Assembly (NCBI GenBank): GCA_004380135.1
Contig: QXCR01000007.1
Coordinates: forward strand, 62,001-126,000
DNA: 64,000 bases
DNA from: Stemphylium vesicarium
Lineage: Eukaryota > Ascomycota > Dothideomycetes > Pleosporales > Pleosporaceae
Direction: 5' to 3'
The position numbers and the translations under genes were made by a program. Below are positions 44,186 to 54,965 of this stretch, one piece after another. The stretch's first letter is position 1; the number at the start of each line of letters is the position of its first letter. The notes beneath the pieces were generated by a model. The model was not told the DNA's origin. It did not search any database and was given only the letters and a program-made list of their open reading frames with translations.

Positions 44186-45218
44186 TTTGAATAGTCGTTG
44201 GGAAGGGGAGGTTTTGTGGTTGCAAGGTAAAGGTAATAGTGTTTATGTTAAGGATTATTATGATTTGAAGACCGACCAGCGGAAGTAAAGAATTGAATAG
44301 AGAGAAGATAAGAGTAGTAGAGAAGACTGTAGCTGAGGATGCTGATGAGGCTTCTTTCCAGGCGCTGCAAGCCACCTCTTATACGCACGCATGAGGAATG
44401 CTGATGCTGCCTCGGCAGGAACTCACGATGCACTGCTTCCTCCGCCGCAACACCCGTTCGCCATCCACCGCACCGCTACATAACCACCGGTAGAAAACAG
44501 CGAGACAAACACAAAACAACAAAATCGGTTGCTGCGGACTGAAAAGTGCGGCGCAGTGGCTCCATCGGGACTGCGGAAACTTGCGCATGAGAAAATGGGT
44601 ACCTTGGCACTCAGGCGCCCTTGTGGAGAGGCATATCACGATACGCAGATCATACAGGGACATCAGCAGGCTGGGATCTGGACTTCTTCGAGACGTGGGA
44701 ATGATGACGGGGGGAGAGGAAGGATGAAACTGTCATGCTGTTTGGGTGGCTGGTGCGAAACGTTAGCTCCCGAGGTCGTGCGATACCGTGGGCGGCTATT
44801 GTAACCGAGCCCTTCACCCAACTTCCGAAATCAACATCATTTGTCTTTTGGTATACCAATTCAGTCTCTTTGAAAGCTACGAACTTCACCTCATACGTGC
44901 ATTGCATCTTCAAACGGCACGATGACAAGTCTTTGCATTCTCGTTGCTCAGGCTAGATAGCCGGCTCAACTTCTACGGGCTACAAACCCATCGCGCAAGC
45001 GGGTGTGTTACTCAGTCTCCACTTCTTTCACTCAGGATCCTTTAACTTCTTTGCGCTTACAGAAGATAGTAGTCTCTTTCCGCTGTCTCTTCGACCTCCA
45101 AAGTATCAACGATGAGATACTGATCAAGCTCTTCATCTTTCATGAGTGAGCAATTCCTCATCTTTTCCAGTATCCCTTTGGTACGAAATGGCTGTGGAAC
45201 CAAACTTTCGTGTACGCG
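44186..45218. other. Intergenic region, no supported gene
   Basis: About 1 kb; the first 250 bp is probably leader and promoter of the Cys-rich gene. The remaining short frames show no recognisable product. Confidence 0.4.
44378..44383 (-). promoter_or_regulatory. Possible TATA box of the Cys-rich gene
   Basis: TATAAG on the minus strand about 195 bp upstream of the start codon, with a pyrimidine/A-rich leader between. Confidence 0.3.
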
Positions 45219-45839
45219 TCACTTGAAAGGCTTCAGATATTTTCCATACCACCTAGAGAAGTCATATATGACACTGACGGCGTTCCTGGACCGAGAGACC
45301 AAGCCCAAGCCCATGATCATCTCGCTCATCTTGAATGCGGCTCGAAACAAGATCGCATCATGGCGCGGAAACTGAGCAATGTAGTCAAGGCTCTGATGGA
45401 TCAGGTTCAGCCCGTGGCGGATGGCAGTTATGCTCGGAGTTCGGGAGTTGCCAATTCTGCAAGAGAAGATGCAGTGTAGACCGTTGAAAAGGAGAACGTA
45501 AGTCCGCAATTGGGCCTCGACACCATCCTCCGCAAGCAGCCATCGAACATCCCGAGTAAGATGTAAGGAAATCATGTGACCCGCGGTAGCGAAGCCCCAC
45601 ACACCGCCGGTGAGCATATGGGTGACCAAGACATTTGTGGCACTTGCGCACACGACAATCAACTCAAAACGAGACTCATGGGCGTTATTTGCGGTGATCC
45701 ATCCTCCCCATGGAGTGATGTCGTAGGTATGAGTGTTCATGATCATGACGCGCGCTTGCTCATATAGCAACGATACAGGGGAGCAGAGCCCTTTTTGGAA
45801 ATTTGGTTCGGCTAACGCTAGAAGATCCACGATGTGCAT
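45219..45839 (-). CDS. Hypothetical protein of unknown family
   Basis: An ATG frame of 206 codons. The frame stays open about 30 codons further upstream to a TGA, so an earlier exon is possible and the start is uncertain. The product has alternating hydrophobic helices (VDLLALAEPNF, FELIVVCASATNVLVTHML, FKMSEMIMGLGL) and ends KYLKPFK. Style and length resemble the middle part of fungal-specific TF regulatory domains, but no zinc cluster or diagnostic motif is visible, so I do not assign a function. It may be a fragment. Confidence 0.45.
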   Translation of the reverse strand: MHIVDLLALAEPNFQKGLCSPVSLLYEQARVMIMNTHTYDITPWGGWITANNAHESRFELIVVCASATNVLVTHMLTGGVWGFATAGHMISLHLTRDVRWLLAEDGVEAQLRTYVLLFNGLHCIFSCRIGNSRTPSITAIRHGLNLIHQSLDYIAQFPRHDAILFRAAFKMSEMIMGLGLVSRSRNAVSVIYDFSRWYGKYLKPFK

Positions 45840-46311
45840 GAGGACCTCAGAGAAAGTTGAGTTGCTCGCGACATCCGTGGAAGAGAAATTGATTTCTCGA
45901 TATCCCGAGCTTGTTGCTCATCCGAGGCTCCGATGATGGAAACTTCGTTCAGAGGTCCATGAAGTATGCGAAGATGCTTCAAAGAACGGCAGATACCGAC
46001 GGAAGGATAGTCCTGATTGACGTGGACACAAATACTCATACCATGCGTTCCAGGTAGTGCTACGCAAGTTTTGTTGGTGGTGACGTCACGTACGTTTGCT
46101 AACGGACTCAACGCACGAGGGGCACAAATGCCTCAGCAATACCTAGTATGCACAGTCGCTCAAAGAGAGAATTTGCGAAAGAAAGAGGGAGAGATTCATG
46201 ATTGTCTTGGGACTAAAAGTTGCGCAGATCTATGGCCACCGCACACCATCCGTTCGCGTGTAGCCTCCCGTTCGGACAAGACGCCGTCTTTCTCAGGCCC
46301 ATGGAACAAGG
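45840..46311. other. Intergenic region, no gene seen
   Basis: 472 bp upstream of the orphan ORF and downstream of the SDR gene, both on the minus strand. Confidence 0.4.
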
Positions 46312-47325
46312 CTACATCTCAAACTGACCCGCACCCAAAGTACCCTTGAGATCTATCTTTAGCAGTCGCCCACTCTCAATTTCGTCTTTTCTCTTCACCA
46401 ACTCCTCAACATCCCAGTTCACACTCACGAACCTTCCACCCAGGAAGCTTCGATCCACCCCTTCCCAGCCAGCAAGCCAGACGCCAACACCACCAACCAG
46501 CTCTGGCGTATCCAAAGCAAACCTCCTGAAAGTGTCGAGTGTCATCTCGGTGTCCACGATGCCAGGATGCAGAGCGACGGCGAACACATTCGGATTCTCA
46601 GCTGCGACGTAAGTCATGAGCTCAAGAACTGCGAGTTTCGATATGCCGTAGGCGCTGAGTGAGGGGAAGACTTCGTATGCCGCGCCGGTGGTCAGGGTGA
46701 TGATTCTTGCCGGAGTGGAAGGGCTTGGTAGCTGTTTGAGGAAGGATTGGGTCATCAGGAAAGTTCCGCGGATGTTGAGTGCCTGGGCAACGCTGTTAGC
46801 ATTACCAGGCTAATTTGGGAGGCGCATACCATCTCGTCCCACCAAGCGACCTGCTCAACGTCCTTGACTGGCCCAATAGCTTTGAAAAGTCCAGCGTTAT
46901 TGACGAGAACGTCGGCATGGCCGTAAGTTTCTTTAACCTTTTCGAATAGCGCTGCTACCGATTTGGGGCTGGTGATATCCGTGGGGATGGGGAGCGTTTC
47001 AGCATGCGGATGGGATGTCGCGATAGACTTCGCAACTTCTTCGAGCTTCTCGGCGCTCCTTGCCACGAGGACGATGGCCTTTGCGCCTGCAGCGGCGAAA
47101 GATGGCACGAAAGCCTGGTCTATTAGCTACATTGGTTGACCAATCGCGGAATGCGCTTGCACATACTCGAGCTCCTAGCCCTTGGCTGGCTCCGGTGATG
47201 ATAATCACTTTACCCTTTTGGGAAAGCGAAGCTTGTTTGGGATCGACAGCAGGATAAATATCCCGATGTACGACGGGCACGAACTGCTGAGCCTTCACAA
47301 AGTGGTCAACAGGAAGGTTCTCCAT
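46312..47325 (-). CDS. Short-chain dehydrogenase/reductase (SDR)
   Basis: Three exons are inferred (47325..47167, 47114..46830, 46782..46312), giving 304 aa. The first in-frame ATG is at 47325; codons before it begin with TTG. A 35-residue head precedes the cofactor motif TGASQGLGAR. LVARSAEKLEEV suggests NADP preference through its Arg. PTDITSP, VLVNNAGLF (NNAG), a catalytic YGISK and PGIVDTEM follow in classical SDR order. The usual catalytic Ser position (TLTTGAAYE) seems to be Thr. It would reduce or oxidise a carbonyl/alcohol substrate in the cytosol; substrate unknown. Confidence 0.93.
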
Positions 47326-47680
47326 TGCTGCTGTTGTGGACTGAGGCAATGCGCTACAAAAATGTCTTGGAATGAAGAGTCTAGAAGGAGTTCCTAGGAT
47401 AGCAAGAGTACTTATGGTAAAGTCGTTCGCGAACAGCGCCCCTTTGACATACCGTATTCAAAGTTCCTGTGAGTACAGAACGCATGTAATCATTACCGTA
47501 CTGCTTAGCGCGATCTGATTGCGCATCCGGCTTTGGACAAGAACATCGCGCGAGCACCTTTTACGCGACTAGATTACCGGTCAATGGCATGATGTAAGAC
47601 TAAATAGTACAAAATTGCTTCGGACACGTAACGTGTCGCTGCAGTGACAGGGATCTCTTCCTTCCAAATACAGCATAGTG
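47326..47680. other. Intergenic region, no gene seen
   Basis: 355 bp between tandem minus-strand genes; presumed SDR promoter. Confidence 0.4.
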
Positions 47681-49275
47681 CTACTCCATATCCGCTCCAA
47701 GGTCCTCCAAGAATCCTAGCGGGGCAGTATCAATTGGAAGTATGCCCATCGGGCTGTGGTTCACCACATTCATGACCTCTTCTCTTATCAATTCGTCCGT
47801 ACCTGCAAAGACCTTTTCGACCCATAGTACGCTCTTGACGACCTGCATGATGCCATCCCACTCCTGCAGCTGCATCCCGCTCATTAGTATGCCAAGCATG
47901 AAGACAAACTGACTTCGCTCCGCTAGGTCTTTCGTCTCAATCGCAGCAAAGTATAGGGACCAGATGAGCAATGGCTTGAGCTCATTCCATCCGATCATGT
48001 TCTCCATGAGAACATGGAGCAGATTGCGACATATAGCGGCGGTCCGCACAGGTGACTGACCCAGCATTCTCCAGAATGGCGACAGAAAGAGAAGTGTGCC
48101 AAGCCGACAAACCTCTTCCATCACATGTTCACCATCATTGCCATGATGCAATGGCCGTATAGAAAGCAAACGATAGATGGTCGGCTCCATCCAGCAGCCG
48201 CTCGTGATAGCTAACATCAGCTGCTCGTCGGTAAAAGTACGATCAAGCAATATCAGCTGAACTACATCATCGAATATAGTAACCCAGTCTAATCGCATCG
48301 GTAGTTGTTGCTTCCACGCCAAAGAAAATGGATTGCAGGACCTTGGAGAGTTTGGCGGTGACTTTGAGTCTCTGATCCATTGCTGTGGTAGAGGGATGAT
48401 TGGAGGCTGGTCCTGAAAGAAGCTTCCCATTAGATCGGCCCTAATGAAGAATCAGCACACCTGTATTGGGAAATCCTTCAGTTTCGTTGCTTACCAGCTG
48501 ACTGTGATTCGGAGATGTTCTTTCGCGATAGCATCGTAGCCGCCCCGGAGCCCTATCATTCTTACCAGTGCGTTGGTGTGCTTGTTCCAGTCGTCGCCCG
48601 CAAAGTTTCCTAGTAAGGCCTAAGTAGCGTTAGTTCTCGGCGCCTCCTCAAGCGTTGGCTACTTACGTGGTGGATCATAAAAGAAGCTACAGCGCCTAGA
48701 ATCTCATCGCTGTTACGGGCCGTCGGATCTTTCATCATTTCGGTGATATGGCGAAGAGCCTTGTGATGATGTTTCAGCGCGACAGCATCGTCTTGGGATG
48801 GGAAGTATCCATTTCGCTTTTGGAAGAGAAAGTTTTGAGAGTTAGACAGCATATTGTGGAAGGCTGCTACATCGCTAAGTCCTACTGGATACCAAGAGCC
48901 TCGCAAAAGGCTGGGATGGCCGTTATCTTCGGTGACAAAGACTACTCAAGGTCAGAAAAGAATGGGCCGTAGAAGATGGGTGTACTTACCGTTAGCTAGT
49001 AGGACTCGATCGGAAGCATCAAGTTCGACTGGATAGGACCCGAAAGGGTCTAGCTGACCACCACCCAAGCGATCAATGGAGGGGCGGCTTTCAGATGCAT
49101 CTCGAAACTCTAGAACGATTTCGTGACGCGCTCGTTTCGTCTTTGGCTTCCTCCTCGCTTTGCCGACCTCGGTCATTGCTAGACGACGGATGCGAAGCTG
49201 TGTCTCCTCATTCTTCAGGTCGTCTGGGTGGTTGAGATTCACAAAGTTGAAGCTGGGTTTCGTGGAGCGATCCAT
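47681..49275 (-). CDS. Fungal-specific transcription factor-domain protein lacking a zinc cluster
   Basis: Four exons are inferred (49275..48990, 48941..48667, 48619..48495, 48440..47681), giving 481 aa. The head (FNFVNLNHPDDLKNEET) and basic patch (KARRKPKTKRARH) are followed by the FGSYPVELD motif, which opens the regulatory domain of this large fungal family. SDVAAFHNMLSN, ALKHHHKALRHI, NALVRMIGLRGGYDAI and the join ITVSWADLMGS are the classic order of the Fungal_trans_2 / DUF3468-type middle region. The C-terminal helices end in GADME. No C6 cysteines are present, so DNA binding may be indirect or through the basic patch. Role unknown. Confidence 0.85.
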
Positions 49276-49918
49276 GATGTTGACTGAGGTCCACTGTGTT
49301 GCCTGCGACTGGGACAGAGCTTCGTTTTTATGTTTGACTCCTGGGCATAGCCGAGCGCCTCAACACACTTATGTCATCGCAGTTGATAATCGTGCGCCAT
49401 GGACATGGCGTGTTGGAGGCGAAGTGGCAGCAAGATCAGAGGCGCGGGATTGGGAGAGCAGGCCTGCAGCGCAGCCGCGGAAGAGGGGCGCATACCCAAG
49501 GAAGCTATAAGCGAGCTGTCCACTTGAAAGCTTGTGTCGCGAAGGCAAGGTCATCGGGGTTGTTGATAAAATCGATCTTGAGCATATTGAGGTTGCAAGA
49601 CGGAAAGGCGATGAGTGCGTTTCCGAGCGACGTTGCTAATTAGTAATTGGGTTTTCTGGTCAAACGTGTGAATAAGCAGAAAAAGACGGCGCGCGTACAG
49701 TCATCCCATAGCCTGGGAACCCCAAAGCGGTAGACATGGCAAATGATGGACGGACGAATACATGTTTGTATGACAGCTCTTCGACCGAGCAGAACTTGTG
49801 CTTATTGCACATTGTCACTGTGAGCTGTGTTTTGTTTGCAGGTAAGCCCCAAAGCCGCTGAACCCTGGACTCAGCGCTGAGGCGGCTTCTCCGGCTCATT
49901 TCACCAGGCATTATGGAT
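49276..49918. other. Intergenic region, no gene seen
   Basis: 643 bp between two minus-strand genes. Short frames only. Confidence 0.4.
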
Positions 49919-52048
49919 TTAACCACAAACAACCGTCCTCTCCCCCAAGGTCACGACGGCATCTTTTCTTCCCTCATTGCGCCCTACCTCCTCCATCAAA
50001 TCCGGCTCGCCAAGCAACAACGCTTTTGCCACAATTCTCCAACTCAGCGCTTTCCCTGTCTCGCCATCGATCTTTACCGGCCGCAACATCCAGATCCGCC
50101 GTGGAACACAAGTCGCATGGAGCAGGTCCGTTGGTATAGCTGCTCGGAGCTCTCCAAACGGTTCTTTCTTGAAGTTATCGTTGATCTGCATGCCGGTTAT
50201 GATAGCGTGACATCCTTCAATGGTGCTTTGTATACGATATGGGATGTTGCTGATATAGTACATAGATCGTGGGTCCGTCAGCCACGTGAGGAAAATTTGG
50301 GCATCTGCCAGATCCAAAAGAACAGCTGTGTTGACGGCTTCACTGATGGTGGGACGGTAAAGTATATCCAACAACTTTTGTGCTGGCTGTCGCATCGCTG
50401 GACTGGGCTCCAGCTCCTTGAATTTGCCCTTGTTGTAGTCGGGTCTTACTACGTCGTGCAAGAGCTGCTCCCATAGTGCGGTCACGAATTCAATGCCATT
50501 CAAGATGCAGGCGGCGAGGAACCGTCGCCGCGGCATGTCGAGTTCGTCCTCTGTACTTGTCCTCAGAATATCTTCAATGGCCTCTGGAACATGTCTTGTG
50601 ATTTGCGTTGTTGGTATGGTTTTCGGGAAAATTTCTGCTGTAAGCTTAGAGGCTTCTTCGTCGCTTATCACCCCCAAGGGTGCCATGAAGAAGATCAAAC
50701 TAAGCTCGATTGCCTCCGTCGAAATGCGGTGAATCCCTTGAATGCCACCAATCCGGAAATTGGGGATGACGAGGGCTTGCGAGGTCCAATCCTGCGATAG
50801 CCATGTAGGCATACCGTCTATGCTCATGATTTTGGTCCCCATCGTGCTAAGCGGATATGTTTCTCCTGCCGCTAGGGCAAGAACTGAGCTAAGAAAAAAG
50901 ACTTCTTCTTTGTTCTCGATAATGCGGCCTGTGTATGCCAGACCGCGCTCACTCATGTTGAGCATAATACTGATACGATCAGCGAGATTCATGCACCCTT
51001 TCCGGCTGATGCGATTGTGATGAGCCATGATACTTGATCCCCAAGTGACTTCACTGGTTTCGGACAGTGTGTCGGCCGCACGTGGAAAGCCTACCAAGAT
51101 TTCGGTTGCCCTCCAATTCGTGAGATCAAATTCAACACCAGCAGGTAACACGTCCATTGCGGATACCATGACGGAGTGAAGAGTGAACCACTTCATTTTT
51201 ACAATCGTTCCACCTGAGCCGTTCATCATGAATGTCGCATTATGGATGGCATTGCATTGCCTCTTATCCGACCACGGCTCATTCACAATGAACTCGTGGA
51301 AACACCAGGCCCGGTCCCACCATCTCGAGCTATTGACCTTTCTGTAGAACGATACGAGCTTTGCCCTTGTCGCCGGGTCAGTGGCCCACGATCTGTCGTA
51401 AGATCTCTTTGTCGGATCGCAAACTTCACCCAAATGCGCCTCTGCACCAGTGAGCGTTACGTCCTCCAGCAAGACCAGCAAGCGGATACAGGACCGGTAG
51501 ATCAGATCCATGGCCGCGATAGATTTTTGCTTATGGATATTATCATTCTGATCGATGCAGAGCTGGTCCAACCAGATGCCTTCACGAGGATGGTCTTTAT
51601 CGCTCAAGATAGCTTCAACCCAAGGCTTGCTGAAAGGCCAGACATCGTGTGGCGTATAGCCAGGGTGGGGATAGTCGTCTGTGTGCCAACAGTATGAGAT
51701 TGCGACATACTGGCGTACATAGAGGCCATTGTCGAATGCGGCTAAGGCATCTTTTGGAAAGATCAATCGAAATGACATGTCCAAGACGGTCGTTGGCAAG
51801 CGCCGAGGAAACAGCGCGGCTAGGTCAGGCCACCATGCTGTAAGATTCTGCAGCACAACTTCTGCTTCAGCCTGTCTTCCATCGAGGGACGAGGTTCCAT
51901 ACTCTAGGATTTCCGCTAGGTTCTCTCTGGTCAGCGTCAGCTGAAAGACGTTTTCGCTGATATGTTGCAAGAGAGCATCTGTGGTTCCAGGTGTCGCAGC
52001 GTCCATCGTCGGTGCAGTCGTGCAATCATCGTCCTTGGGATCAGTCAT
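49919..52048 (-). CDS. HET domain protein
   Basis: A single exon encodes 709 aa. The start is the ATG at 52048 (MTDPKDDD), as the frame before it begins with GTG. The HET core spans about residues 115-215: YVAISYCWHTDD, then GIWLDQLCIDQ, IAAMDLIYRSCIRLLVLLED. WWDRAWCFHEF is the usual WxxRxWxxQE-like mark, followed by a long region with LADRISIMLNMS and WLSQDWTSQA. HET proteins mediate vegetative incompatibility or related programmed death in ascomycetes. No NACHT, kinase or repeat domain is attached, unlike the gene at 32780. Its partner gene is unknown. Confidence 0.9.
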   Translation of the reverse strand: MTDPKDDDCTTAPTMDAATPGTTDALLQHISENVFQLTLTRENLAEILEYGTSSLDGRQAEAEVVLQNLTAWWPDLAALFPRRLPTTVLDMSFRLIFPKDALAAFDNGLYVRQYVAISYCWHTDDYPHPGYTPHDVWPFSKPWVEAILSDKDHPREGIWLDQLCIDQNDNIHKQKSIAAMDLIYRSCIRLLVLLEDVTLTGAEAHLGEVCDPTKRSYDRSWATDPATRAKLVSFYRKVNSSRWWDRAWCFHEFIVNEPWSDKRQCNAIHNATFMMNGSGGTIVKMKWFTLHSVMVSAMDVLPAGVEFDLTNWRATEILVGFPRAADTLSETSEVTWGSSIMAHHNRISRKGCMNLADRISIMLNMSERGLAYTGRIIENKEEVFFLSSVLALAAGETYPLSTMGTKIMSIDGMPTWLSQDWTSQALVIPNFRIGGIQGIHRISTEAIELSLIFFMAPLGVISDEEASKLTAEIFPKTIPTTQITRHVPEAIEDILRTSTEDELDMPRRRFLAACILNGIEFVTALWEQLLHDVVRPDYNKGKFKELEPSPAMRQPAQKLLDILYRPTISEAVNTAVLLDLADAQIFLTWLTDPRSMYYISNIPYRIQSTIEGCHAIITGMQINDNFKKEPFGELRAAIPTDLLHATCVPRRIWMLRPVKIDGETGKALSWRIVAKALLLGEPDLMEEVGRNEGRKDAVVTLGERTVVCG

Positions 52049-53073
52049 TCTCGGGGTGAAAGAGAATTCAAGCGGCAGCCCTGCCACGCAGCATAACTGT
52101 GCATGAAGGCGGGGCACGCCATGATACGCAACAGGAAGTTGGGCGGTTAAGGCTCAGAGATCAAGGCCTCGTACGGAACGGAACGCCTTCGGAACGATTG
52201 CCCCGTCTAAGATTAGTTCGGACTAGCGTGCCAAGCCCGAGGCCCATAACATCGAAAATTTGCCGCGAACCCTTCTGTTTCCTCACGCACCATCAGACAG
52301 TTCAGCCACCCATCTCACCAGCGTCTTTACGTCTTGTATCGACACTACACGAGTTAACCCATTGGGCGGCTGCGATTCAGCGCTGCGGAGAAGGAACCAA
52401 GTGCTTCATTAGAGCTGGCTGCGCATTTTTCGGTTGCGCAGGCGGTGTCATAGAAGCGGTACATACCAAACTTTGCCACATTCCTTAATAGATTTTGGAT
52501 GAGCGCGATTTTGAAAGTTGTTTTGCGAATCACGTTTTGACATGAGTGCAAGCCGTGGAGCCTTTGCCTGACACGCGAAGCCACTTGACGGATGCTGTGT
52601 TGCGTAGCTGCAAACCCACGCGAGCCCGCGTGCAGCGTGGAACTCGTTTTCACGTGCTCGCGATCTCAGCGTGTCGTGATATTTTTGTCGGCAGCGTGCA
52701 AGTCGTCTTTCTGGGCTTTCATGCGCGGAGTAATGAGGATATCCAGATGTCGCTAGGAGTGATAACACCTCGAGAGAAGAGATACGAATAGAATGCATTG
52801 AACTATCTCTAGCTTTCGGCCATGCGCCATGAATGTAAACTGACATCTATTTGTCTCCCATGTTACCGAGAAGGCTCAACCGCTCATTGCCATCGTGCGC
52901 ATGCTACACTCCCACGAGTCAACCCATCCAGCAATCTCATCCGTCCTTCTGAGACTGCTAGTCCTAGAGATCCACAACAGGCTGCATCAAAGCAGATATC
53001 TCGAGCCCTCTTCTCCGAAAGGGCGCAGGTCCGCCGCCGGGACGTCACTACTGAAAAGCGCAAAATCAGCACC
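52049..53073. other. Intergenic region, no supported gene
   Basis: About 1 kb upstream of the HET gene. A plus-strand ATG frame at 52822-53262 overlaps the F-box-like gene antisense and has no recognisable content. Confidence 0.4.
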
Positions 53074-54621
53074 TCAGGGATTATCGATTTCTCCGTCGGA
53101 CAAGAACTTGATCTTCGCAAGAAAATTAACCTGCTCTTGCAAAGCCGAAGGGAAATGCTTTTCATGAACTGCCCAATTCAATGGTTCGACAAAAGCGACC
53201 CTCCACACCAAAGTTGCCAATTCGTCCACTTGTTCTTCCTTGGGAAGAAAGATATGTTCTAGCATGGCGCAGTGTTTGAGCTTCCTATACAAGACATGCA
53301 GCTCTTCTCTCAGGCCGTGTTCGTTGTTCAAGCCAGGGCATGTCTCGCAGGCCTCCCAGAAGCTCCTTGTTGTGCGGCGGTAATCGGTCTCATTGTGCTT
53401 GTATCTTATGAAGTCATAAACCGTAGCGACAATGAACAGCTCTGAGAGGCGACGCACATGGGAGGCGTCCCGATGTCTAATGGATTCGGGTAGTATAATG
53501 TCGGATAATATCACATTTAGGTGATTGAGAGGTGGTTCTTTTCCGACGAGACCACCTGCAAGGTATGCAATGGCCGAATTGAATTCCATCGATAGTGCAG
53601 AACGCTCCCAGAGGAAGGCACCATTTATTGCCCAGATACTCTCCTCAGCAGGTGGCCGAGACACCATCAGCCATCCGGCTTCGAACTCGAGTCTGTTACG
53701 GTAACAGAGATGTGCGCGTAGGCATTGGCCTTGTCTGAGCCATTCATCGCCTTGATGCTTGAGTCAAAGGGCATGTCCAACGCCCTCCCACCATACTGAG
53801 GTCAACAATTTGCTACTCATCTCGGCCGTTGTCAGGCCGAGCTCTTGTTGTTCTGTGTAGGCGTGTTGATGCTCTATGACACCCGCGATTGTAGCTGCAA
53901 GTGCGTTGTCTTCGTGTCCAACAATCTTGGTTCTGTGCAGCGGACTCCAGATACGCTTTAGTTCCGCGACAAGTTCTCCATATTGCTTCGTCTGCTGCCC
54001 AGGATGGACAATGATTCTCGATTTGATGCCGTCTAAGCCAGGTCTCGCACGAATTATGGGGGTGACAAATGTATCCAGTAAGACTCGATGGCAATAGGCA
54101 AAGTCATCGATCCGAAGTACTCGGACAAACTCTGCCAGATCCTTTTCGAGTACGAGTATGGACATAAACGCATTCGCGTCTTTCTTGACGATGGCAGTGA
54201 CTGCTTCCTGTATTGTGGTGCAAGTATGGGGGAACATTATGCTGATGGACGAACGACCATCCGGCACATTCTGAGAAACGGATCGTCTAGGAGATTCGAG
54301 GGGTTTTTGCAGAATCGACTTCTCGGGCTTTTCGCGATCGATGTTGACGTATTTTATACCGGAATTGCGAGGATCGATGTAAAACTTGCCCCAGTTGATA
54401 TCGAAGCGCACCCACGAAAGTTCTGAGTGCAAGTAGTTCTTGGCAAGCTGGTTGATGCCTCTGCTAACTCCTAGAAGGGACGTCTCAAAGCAGTAGCTTG
54501 GGAATTGCGTGTCCGAACTCTTAATCTCGCACTCTTCTGGATCGAACACGTAGCCCAAGACGTGATTGAAGAGCTCTGCCGGAAGGGTTTCCAAGATCGC
54601 GGTTGATTTCGTGGTCGACAT
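53074..54621 (-). CDS. F-box-like protein interrupted by one in-frame TGA
   Basis: From ATG 54621 (MSTTKSTAILETLPAELFNHVLGYVF) the frame runs 285 codons to TGA at 53764-53766. It then continues open in the same frame for 229 further codons to 53074. The N-terminus has the LxxLPxELxxxVL signature of an F-box; the rest is typical of variable fungal F-box-like proteins. The sequence on both sides reads smoothly (VWWEGVGHAL, stop, LKHQGDEWLRQGQ), so the halves belong together. A 39-nt GT-AG interval (53758-53796) would remove the stop in frame; otherwise it is a nonsense mutation or readthrough. An F-box would link Skp1/Cullin ubiquitin ligase to a substrate, but the second half shows no recognised substrate domain. 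Confidence 0.7.
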
Positions 54622-54965
54622 TGTGTGTAGTTTTCTGTGGTTGAGTGAGTGGGTAGACGAATGGGGAATATCTCAAGTCTAGCCCGGCGATTATATCTTA
54701 GGTGGCGTGTGCACGGTGCTAAGCTTGGTAAATTCATTGCTTTCTTTCACCGTCGAAAAACTGTTGCGTTGTGAAATTGCCGCTACGCACCGCGCTTGAG
54801 CCTTCACACGCTCTCAGACTCGATGATTGGTGAATGGCATCGACTTGTAACTGCTGCTCAGGGTCTCTCTTGGAGATCATGGACCCATTCGTGTGCACCC
54901 GAGGTGGTAGGGTCGCCCACCTGTTTCACCCAACTCTGTATAGTGAGTATATTTGAGTGCTTCCA
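54622..54965. other. Intergenic region, no gene seen
   Basis: 344 bp; promoter of the F-box-like gene and 3' flank of the Zn2Cys6 gene. Confidence 0.4.

Noticed and set aside
52822..53262. 146-codon plus-strand ATG frame
   Set aside because: About 190 bp of it lies antisense to the conserved part of the F-box-like gene, and it shows no domain.
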